Shown: positions 38,784-44,688 of the stretch, piece by piece
Layout of the letters: each line of letters opens with the position of its first letter
How positions within the stretch are numbered: position 1 is the first letter of the stretch
Origin: a bacterium
GTDB taxonomy: Bacteria > Bacillota > Bacilli > Lactobacillales > Streptococcaceae
NCBI GenBank assembly: GCA_905221115.1
Contig: CAJNBX010000016.1
Location: forward strand, 1 to 44,688
Reading direction: 5' to 3'
DNA length: 44,688 nt
Translations under genes and position numbers: made by a program
The notes under the pieces: generated by a model
Database searches by the model: none
Seen by the model: only the letters and a program-made list of their open reading frames with translations
Told to the model about the DNA's origin: nothing

Positions 38784-39950
38784 ATGTTACATTATACAAA
38801 AGAAGACTTGATTGAATTGGGTGCAGAAATCACTACACGTGAAATCTACCAACAGCCTGATGTATGGAAAGAAGCTTTTGAATCTTATCAAGCAAAGCGT
38901 GAAGAAATTGCAGCCTTTCTACAAGGGATTGCTGATAAACATGATTATATCAAGGTTATCTTGACAGGTGCTGGGACTTCTGCTTATGTGGGAGATACCT
39001 TGGTCCCTTACTTTAAGGAAGTCTATGACGAACGAAAATGGAATTTCAATGCTATTGCGACCACAGATATTGTTGCCAATCCAGAAACCTACTTGAAAAA
39101 AGATGTGGCAACCGTCCTTGTATCTTTTGCTCGTAGTGGGAACTCGCCTGAAAGTGTGGCGACTGTTGATTTGGCCAAGGCCTTGGTGGATGAGCTTTAT
39201 CAAGTGACGATTACTTGTGCAGCGGACGGTAAGTTGGCTCTTCAAGCTCATGGAGATGACCGCAATCTCTTGCTCTTGCAACCAGCTGCTTCTAATGATG
39301 CTGGATTTGCCATGACTTCTAGTTTTACGTCTATGATGTTGACAGCTCTCTTGGTCTTTGATCCTACAGAATTTGCTGTGAAAGCTGAACGTTTTGAAGT
39401 TGTGTCTAGTCTTGCTCGTAAAGTCCTAGACAATGTAGAAGATGTTAAAGAACTTGTTGACCTAGACTTTAACCGTGTCATCTATCTAGGCGCTGGTCCT
39501 TTCTTTGGTCTTGCTCATGAAGCTCAGCTCAAGATTTTGGAATTGACAGCTGGCCAGGTGGCGACCATGTATGAAAGCCCAGTTGGCTTCCGTCACGGTC
39601 CAAAATCTCTTATCAATGAAGATACTGTAGTTTTAGTCTTTGGTACAACGACAGACTACACTCGTAAGTACGACTTGGACTTGGTTCGTGAAGTTGCGGG
39701 TGATCACATTGCTCGCCGGGTTGTGCTTTTGAGTGATCAAGCCTTTGGTCTTGAAAATGTCAAAGAAGTGGCACTTGGTTGTGGCGGTGTCTTGAATGAT
39801 ATTTACCGTGTCTTCCCTTACATCGTTTATGCCCAACTCTTTGCCCTATTGACTTCACTCAAGGTAGAAAATAAACCAGATACACCTTCTCCTACAGGTA
39901 CCGTAAACCGTGTGGTACAAGGTGTTATCATCCACGAATATCAAAAGTAA
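38784..39950 (+). CDS. agaS: AgaS-family sugar isomerase/deaminase (SIS domains)
   Basis: 388 residues with two SIS domains that bind phosphosugars: the first near 50-215 (VILTGAGTSAYVGDTLVPYF, SFARSGNSPESVA), the second near 225-370 (VIYLGAGPFFGLAHEAQLKI, SPVGFRHGPKSLINEDT). AgaS acts on galactosamine-6-phosphate or a related ketose phosphate after PTS uptake. Its place after a Man-family PTS and a glycan-releasing galactosidase fits amino-sugar or galactoside catabolism. AAGAGGAA is the ribosome site. It is flanked on both sides by BOX elements. Confidence 0.92.
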   Translation: MLHYTKEDLIELGAEITTREIYQQPDVWKEAFESYQAKREEIAAFLQGIADKHDYIKVILTGAGTSAYVGDTLVPYFKEVYDERKWNFNAIATTDIVANPETYLKKDVATVLVSFARSGNSPESVATVDLAKALVDELYQVTITCAADGKLALQAHGDDRNLLLLQPAASNDAGFAMTSSFTSMMLTALLVFDPTEFAVKAERFEVVSSLARKVLDNVEDVKELVDLDFNRVIYLGAGPFFGLAHEAQLKILELTAGQVATMYESPVGFRHGPKSLINEDTVVLVFGTTTDYTRKYDLDLVREVAGDHIARRVVLLSDQAFGLENVKEVALGCGGVLNDIYRVFPYIVYAQLFALLTSLKVENKPDTPSPTGTVNRVVQGVIIHEYQK

Positions 39951-40146
39951 GACTCTTCGAGAATCTCTTTAAACCATACTAGTGTCGCCTTGCCGTAGGT
40001 ATATGATACCGACTCTGTCAGTTCTATCCACAACCTCAAAACAGTGTTTTGAGCTGACTTCGTCAGTTCTATCTGTAACCTCAAAGCAATGCTTTGAGCA
40101 GCCTGTGGCTAGCTTCCTAGTTTGCTCTTTGATTTTCATTGAGTAT
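39951..40146 (-). repeat. BOX element, second copy (A-B-B-C on the minus strand)
   Basis: Nearly the same sequence and length as 38379-38573 and in the same orientation. It again begins at a stop codon (that of agaS) and ends with the boxA signature at 40137-40146. It is the second arm of the pair around agaS. Confidence 0.92.
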
Positions 40147-40194
40147 AAGACAGTGTTTATGAATTCTTGCAAGAGGATTTGTATATCATCAGAT

Positions 40195-40228
40195 AAACCA
40201 TAGATTGTCAATTCGCTTTCTATGGTTT
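40195..40228 (+). terminator. Hairpin before galM, possible weak terminator
   Basis: A 10-bp stem (AAACCATAGA 40195-40204, TCTATGGTTT 40219-40228) with a 14-base loop is followed by only a short T-rich stretch (GTTTGCTT). It could reduce read-through from the BOX-containing transcript into galM. Confidence 0.45.
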
Positions 40229-40262
40229 GTTTGCTTGAGAGAAATAGTAAAAGGAGAATAGA

Positions 40263-41300
40263 ATGAAAGCATACACAGAGCGTGTATTTGGAAATGTTGA
40301 GGGCAAGGATGTCTTGGCCTATCGTTTTGAGACGGACGGTGGTTACCAACTTGAGGTTATGACTTATGGTGCGACCATCTTGCGCTATGTCACACCTGAT
40401 AAGGCTGGAAATTTTGTCAATGTTATCTTGGGATTTGATGACTTTGATAGCTATGTAGGCAATAGTCCTAAGCATGGAGCGAGCATAGGTCCTGTAGCGG
40501 GTCGTATTGCAGGCGCAACATTTGAGCTAAATGGCAAGACCTATGACCTTGAGGTTAATAATGCTAGTAACTGTAATCACAGTGGTTCAACTGGTTGGGA
40601 TTCTAGCTTGTTTGAACTAGTTGAAGTGAGCGACCATGGTTTGACCCTCTACACAGAGCGTACAGATGGGACAGGAGGGTTCCCTGGCAATCTCAAGATT
40701 TGGATCAGTTACCACTTAGAAGAAACTGGTGCCTATGAAATCAGCTACAAGGTAACGACCGATCAGGATACGCTGGTCAATCCAACTAATCACAGCTACT
40801 TTAACTTGTCTGGTGATTTCACGCAGACGATTGACCGTCATGTCTTCCAACTAAACACAGGGGGCATTTATCCAATCGCTCCCGACGGTGTTCCTGCCAA
40901 AACTCCAGAAGCCAACCGTGATGTGGTCAAACACATCTACAATGGTACCTTGTTGAAGGATATCTTTGCAGAAGAAGATGAGCAAATCCAGCTGACATCA
41001 GGTTTGGATCACCCATTTGCCCTTCCTGCAGGTCATGACAATGCTGGTTTCCTTTATGACCAAAATTCAGGTCGCTTCCTGCTTTTCAAGACAGAGGCTC
41101 CTTGCTTTGTGGTCTACACAGCAAACTTTGTGGATGAGAGTGTACTTGTGGCTGGTCAGCCAATGGTGCAGCACAATGGGATTGCCCTTGAAGCGCAAGC
41201 TTTACCAGATGCCATTCACAGTGACCTCAAAGACCAAGTCATTCTTAAAGCCGGTCAAACCTTCACTAGTAAGACACGTTATGAGCTTGTTGTGAAGTAA
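40263..41300 (+). CDS. galM: Aldose 1-epimerase (galactose mutarotase)
   Basis: GalM interconverts the alpha and beta anomers of galactose or glucose, needed for use of beta-galactose released by BgaC. The 345 residues show GPVAGRIAGATFELNGK (about 78-94), a catalytic His in the NPTNHSYFNLSG motif (about 173-184) and a conserved Glu near the end (NGIALEAQALPD, about 308-319). AAAGGAG is the ribosome site. It is the last gene of the glycan-use block. Confidence 0.95.
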   Translation: MKAYTERVFGNVEGKDVLAYRFETDGGYQLEVMTYGATILRYVTPDKAGNFVNVILGFDDFDSYVGNSPKHGASIGPVAGRIAGATFELNGKTYDLEVNNASNCNHSGSTGWDSSLFELVEVSDHGLTLYTERTDGTGGFPGNLKIWISYHLEETGAYEISYKVTTDQDTLVNPTNHSYFNLSGDFTQTIDRHVFQLNTGGIYPIAPDGVPAKTPEANRDVVKHIYNGTLLKDIFAEEDEQIQLTSGLDHPFALPAGHDNAGFLYDQNSGRFLLFKTEAPCFVVYTANFVDESVLVAGQPMVQHNGIALEAQALPDAIHSDLKDQVILKAGQTFTSKTRYELVVK

Positions 41301-41436
41301 AGGATGAAGATTCTACTTTTCGGAGGAAATAGCATTTGCCTCATGACATTGGTAGAAACGGGCAAAGAGTAGGGAAATATGATATAATTTAATATTGAAA
41401 ATACCTGTCCTATCTAAAGGATAAAAGGAGAAAAAG

Positions 41437-42632
41437 ATGAAGAAAATTGTATTTGCTAGCGCCTTGGCTTTGACCTTGGCAGGAGCAGTTTTGACAACTG
41501 ATGTTTTTGCGAATGACAGACTGGTGGCAACATAATCTATTAATGGTAAAAATGAAAATGTATTGACCTCAGAGGTGCTAAAACCTTCTAGTGGCAACGT
41601 TTTGGTTGGAATCAAGGGAGAATTTTTAACTCCAAATAAACAATCTATTTTGGACGCGATTAATAAGATTCGTAAGGAAGCAGCTGATGAAGGTTTGGTA
41701 GATAAGTATGTCCCTATTAAATGGTCAACTGACCTAGAAAAGGCAGCTTTTGCCAGAGCTACAGAAGCCTCTATAACCATGGATCATACTCGTCTTTCTA
41801 GCAAAGAGCTTTGGATTGCCTTTCCAACTTCTAATAGTATAATGGGAGAAAATTTGGCATGGAATCATGACGGTTTTCTAAAAGCTATTGAACAATGGCG
41901 TTCTGAAAAAGCAGATTATGTGCAGAAAAAAATAGTGGTTCAGACAATGGGAAATCTGGTCACTATGAGTCGCTAATTAACCCTAAATTTACACATATGG
42001 GGATGGCAGCTTTTAAAAATCCTAATAATCAATACAAAGCTATTACAATTGCTCAAACTCTAGGTGATGATGCTTCTTCAGAGGAATTGGCTGGTGGATA
42101 TGGCTCTGCTATTCAGTATACAGAAGTGACTGCCTCAAACCTTTCAACCGTTAAAAGTAAAGCTACAGTTGTAGAAAAATCGTTGAGAGATTTTAGAACA
42201 TCTACATCTAGTCAGTCTGGCTGGGTGCAATCTAATGGCAAATGGTATTTTTATGAGTCTGGTGATGTGAAGACAGGCTGGGTGAAAACAGATGGTAAAT
42301 GGTACTACTTGAATGATTTAGGTGTCATGCAGACTGGATTTGTAGAAGTTGATGGAACATGGTATTTCCTTGATAGTTCAGGTGCGATGTTTACAGGCTG
42401 GGGAACAGATGGTAGCAGATGGTTCTACTTTGATGGCTCAGGAGCTATGAAGACAGGCTGGTATAAGGAAAATGGTACTTGGTATTATCTTGATCAATCA
42501 GGTGTCATGAAGACAGGTTGGTTTAAAGTAGGCAAGTACTGGTACTATGCATATGGTTCAGGAGCTTTAGCAGTCAGCACAACAACACCAGATGGTTATC
42601 GTGTAAATGGTAATGGTGAATGGGTGAACTAG
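41437..42632 (+). pseudogene. cbpI: Broken CAP-domain choline-binding protein gene (cbpI-like)
   Basis: The gene begins with a good signal peptide (MKKIVFASALALTLAGAVLT, cut near VFA-ND) but meets an in-frame TAA at 41533-41535, one substitution away from CAA (Gln). The frame continues through a CAP/SCP-like domain (SILDAINKIRKEAADEGLVD, HTRLSSKELW, GENLAWNHDGF) until a shift at a run of seven A at 41926-41932. Adding one A restores NSGSDNGKSGHYESLINPKF and joins the second half. The 3' part, which alone is the ORF commonly named CbpI (211 aa from 41997), carries six choline-binding repeats of the GW-x(6)-KWYY type. With two lesions the secreted protein is not made as a whole. Confidence 0.85.
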
Positions 42633-42695
42633 GCTGAAGATAGTAAGTCATAGGTAAAGTATTCATCTTACTTAGCAAAAAGAATGAACGATAAG

Positions 42696-42728
42696 AAAGA
42701 GGTTGATGGAGAACATTGGCCTCTTTTT
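42696..42728 (+). terminator. Terminator after the cbpI-like gene
   Basis: AAAGAGG (42696-42702) pairs with CCTCTTT (42720-42726), followed by T residues. It lies 64 bp after the last stop codon. The remaining sequence to 42972 is AT-rich and gene-free, with a repeated GTTGCAGT (near 42893 and 42921). Confidence 0.7.
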
Positions 42729-42972
42729 GTTTATAAAGACTGGATTCTTTGTCGCCTCAATCTCAGACTGTTCTATTATGAGCTAATATTTTAGAGTATA
42801 GTAAAAGTATAATCGGTAATCTAATTAAAAAATACTGTAATTAGTTTGAAACTCCTCACTTATTTGTCTAGATTTTGTTTCCGTTTTCTATTGTTGCAGT
42901 TCACTGTATTCTTCTATAAAGTTGCAGTATATTTTTAAGTATATTTCAATAGAAATTTCTATCGATTTATTG

Positions 42973-42978
42973 TATAAT
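42973..42978 (+). promoter_or_regulatory. -10 box of the zmpC-like gene
   Basis: TATAAT preceded by ATTG forms a good -10 region 115 bp before the start codon; the -35 region is poor. A long 5' leader without other ORFs follows. Confidence 0.5.
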
Positions 42979-43093
42979 GATAAGTAATTATTGAAAAGTA
43001 CTCAGAAAATTCAATACTATATTATTCTTGTATTTATACTTTTATGCTACAAAACATAGATTGATATAAAGAGTATAGAAAAGTGAGGTTAAT

Positions 43094-44688
43094 ATGAGCC
43101 GAAAAAATATTGGTGAGAAACGCCAGAGTTTCTCGATGAGAAAGTTGTCAGTGGGATTGGTATCAGTTACTGTAGCTAGTTTCTTTTTGATGAGTCAAGG
43201 GATTCAATCGGTATCAGCCGATCATATAGAAAGTCCAATTCATTATAAGTATATGACTGAGGGTGAATTGACAGACGAGGAAAAATCCTTGCTGGTAGAG
43301 GCCCTTCCACAGCTGGCTGAAGAATCAGATGATACTTATTACTTGGTTTATAGACCTCAGCAGTTTTTACCGAATACAGGTTTTAACCCAACTGTTGGTA
43401 CTTTCCTTTTTACTGCAGGCTTGAGCTTGTTAGTTTTATTGGTTTCTAAAAGGAAAAATGGGAAGAAACAATTTGTTCATTTTCTGCTGTTAACTAGCAT
43501 GGGAGTTCAATTGTTGCCGGCCAGTGCTTTTGGATTGACCAGCCAAATTTTATCTGACTATAATAGTCAATTTGCTATCGGAGTCGGGGAACATTTGCCA
43601 GAGCCTCTGAAAATCGAAGGTTATCAATACATTGGTTATATCAAGACTAAGAAACAGGATAATGCAGGGCTTTCAAGGACAGTCGATGGGAAATACTCTG
43701 CTCGGAGTGATAGTCAACCAGACTCTACAAAAATATCAGATGTAGTTCATTCAGCTGATTTAGAATGGAACCAAGGATGGGGGAAGGTTAGTTTACAAGG
43801 TGAAACATCTGGGGATGATGGACTTTCAGAAAAATCTTCGATAGCAGCAGAAAATCCATCTTCTAATGATTCACTCGCAAGTCAAGGTGAGCAGAATCCG
43901 GGTTACAAAGGAGAATCTGTAGTTCGACCAACATTGCCAGAACAAGAAAATCCTGTGTCTGCTACAACGGTGCAGAGTGCGGAAGAGGAAGTATTGGCGA
44001 CGACAAACGATCGACCAGAATATAAACTTCCATTGGAAACCAAAGGCACGCAAGAACCCGGACATGAAGGTGAAGCAGCAGTTCGCGAGGAAGAACCAGT
44101 CTACACAGAACCGTTAGCCACGAAAGGCACGCAAGAGTCAGGTCATGAGGGTGAAGCAGCAGTTCGTGAAGAATCTCCAGCCTACACTAAACCCTTAGAA
44201 ACAAAGGGCACGCAAGAGCCCGGTCGTGAGGGTGAAGCAGCAGTTCGCGAGGAAAATCCAGTTTATACTAATTCGTCAGAGGCTAAAGGCACGCAAGAGC
44301 CCGGTCATGAGGGCGAAGCTACAGTTCGCGAGGAAACACCAGAGTATACTAAACCACTAGAAACCAAAGGTACGCAAGAACCGGGTCATGAGGGTGAAGC
44401 AGCAGTTCGTGAAGAATCTCCAGCCTACACAAAACCCTTAGAAACGAAAGGCACGCAAGAACCCGGACATGAAGGTGAAGCAGCAGTTCGCGAGGAAGAA
44501 CCAGTCTACACAGAACCGTTAGCAACGAAAGGCACGCAAGAACCAGGTCATGAGGGTGAAGCAGCAGTTCGTGAAGAATCTCCAGCCTACACTAAACCCT
44601 TAGAAACAAAGGGCACGCAAGAGCCCGGTCATGAGGGCGAAGCTACAGTTCGCGAGGAAACACCAGAGTATACTAAACCACTAGAAAC
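43094..44688 (+). CDS. zmpC: ZmpC-type surface zinc metalloprotease (M26 family), 5' part
   Basis: The gene is open at the right edge (531 codons visible). The signal peptide carries a YSIRK-like motif (SFSMRKLSVGLVSVTVASFF). As in pneumococcal M26 proteases, the LPXTG-type signal is near the N-terminus: LPNTG at residues 92-96, then a membrane span, KRKNGKK and a second hydrophobic segment (FVHFLLLTSMGVQLLPASAF). From residue 317 there are eight 27-residue repeats of the form KGTQEPGHEGEAAVREE plus PxYTxPLxT. The G5 and catalytic HExxH domains would lie beyond the window. The start has GTGAGG upstream. The position after cbpI and the N-terminal sequence favour ZmpC over ZmpB or IgA1 protease, but the catalytic part is needed to confirm it. 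Its role would be cleavage of host proteins such as MMP-9 precursor or mucin-like ligands. Confidence 0.75.
   Translation, partial: MSRKNIGEKRQSFSMRKLSVGLVSVTVASFFLMSQGIQSVSADHIESPIHYKYMTEGELTDEEKSLLVEALPQLAEESDDTYYLVYRPQQFLPNTGFNPTVGTFLFTAGLSLLVLLVSKRKNGKKQFVHFLLLTSMGVQLLPASAFGLTSQILSDYNSQFAIGVGEHLPEPLKIEGYQYIGYIKTKKQDNAGLSRTVDGKYSARSDSQPDSTKISDVVHSADLEWNQGWGKVSLQGETSGDDGLSEKSSIAAENPSSNDSLASQGEQNPGYKGESVVRPTLPEQENPVSATTVQSAEEEVLATTNDRPEYKLPLETKGTQEPGHEGEAAVREEEPVYTEPLATKGTQESGHEGEAAVREESPAYTKPLETKGTQEPGREGEAAVREENPVYTNSSEAKGTQEPGHEGEATVREETPEYTKPLETKGTQEPGHEGEAAVREESPAYTKPLETKGTQEPGHEGEAAVREEEPVYTEPLATKGTQEPGHEGEAAVREESPAYTKPLETKGTQEPGHEGEATVREETPEYTKPLE
44042..44688 (+). repeat. Tandem 81-bp repeats in the metalloprotease gene
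   Basis: Units begin at 44042, 44123, 44204, 44285, 44366, 44447, 44528 and 44609, exactly 81 bp (27 residues) apart, and continue past the window. Unit variants differ in the linker after VREE (EPVYTEPLA, SPAYTKPLE, NPVYTNSSE, TPEYTKPLE) and recur in a mixed order, which shows block duplication within the array. Confidence 0.95.

Noticed and set aside
39969..40475. Minus-strand ORF of 168 codons across the second BOX and galM start
   Set aside because: The coding look comes from the BOX repeat (KHCFEV repeats) and galM antisense; no ribosome site.
41997..42632. Independent functional cbpI gene
   Set aside because: It lacks a signal peptide and a ribosome site, and its frame joins the upstream CAP-domain ORF after restoring one A.
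44042..44688. CRISPR-like spacing of repeats
   Set aside because: The units are in-frame protein repeats with no unique spacers.

Overview
The window is a chromosomal segment of a Mitis-group streptococcus, most likely Streptococcus pneumoniae or a very close relative (S. pseudopneumoniae / S. mitis). The support is the gene order araT-recO-plsX-acp / bacteriocin genes / comAB / pur genes / strH / bgaC-PTS-agaS-galM / cbpI-like / zmpC-like, two BOX repeats, and choline-binding repeats. No rRNA, tRNA, CRISPR array or intact insertion sequence was seen.

Layout. (1) 1-3620: a terminator, a candidate Fst-type toxin peptide on the minus strand, then a tightly coupled housekeeping operon (aminotransferase, recO, plsX, acyl carrier protein) closed by a terminator. 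(2) 3620-7010: a bacteriocin-like island with six double-glycine peptides, six small membrane proteins that look like immunity proteins, two 16-17 residue micro-ORFs with strong ribosome sites, and two decayed peptide genes. DNA-level duplications of leaders, 5' cassettes and terminators suggest module shuffling. (3) 7011-10636: comA and comB, the ABC transporter/peptidase and accessory protein that process and export double-glycine peptides, preceded by a ComE-type direct repeat. (4) 10637-28668: the purine biosynthesis cluster purC-L-F-M-N-(GNAT)-(vanZ)-H, then purD, purE-K-(SIR2/GHKL gene)-B. PurR-box-like sequences lie before purC and purD. Partial copies of purC, purM and purH sit beside inserted DNA at three junctions.

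(5) 28681-32705: strH on the minus strand (cell-wall N-acetylhexosaminidase) with a promoter and cre site. (6) 32900-41300: a GntR/UTRA regulator facing a host-glycan operon of bgaC (beta-galactosidase), four mannose-family PTS genes, agaS and galM. A palindrome overlaps the operon promoter, with a cre site just downstream. Two BOX elements flank agaS. (7) 41437-42632: a broken CAP-domain choline-binding protein gene (cbpI-like). (8) 43094 to the right edge: the 5' part of a ZmpC-type M26 metalloprotease with eight 81-bp repeat units running off the window.

The best candidate for an undescribed system is the 860-residue protein at 24748-27330. It fuses an N-terminal SIR2 domain, of the type that consumes NAD+ in phage defence, to an Hsp90-like GHKL ATPase and a long unrecognised C-terminal region. 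The gene is AT-rich and sits between purK and purB with overlaps at both ends, so it should be co-expressed with purine genes. The bacteriocin island, with its repeated cassettes and micro-ORFs next to comAB, is the second most interesting region.
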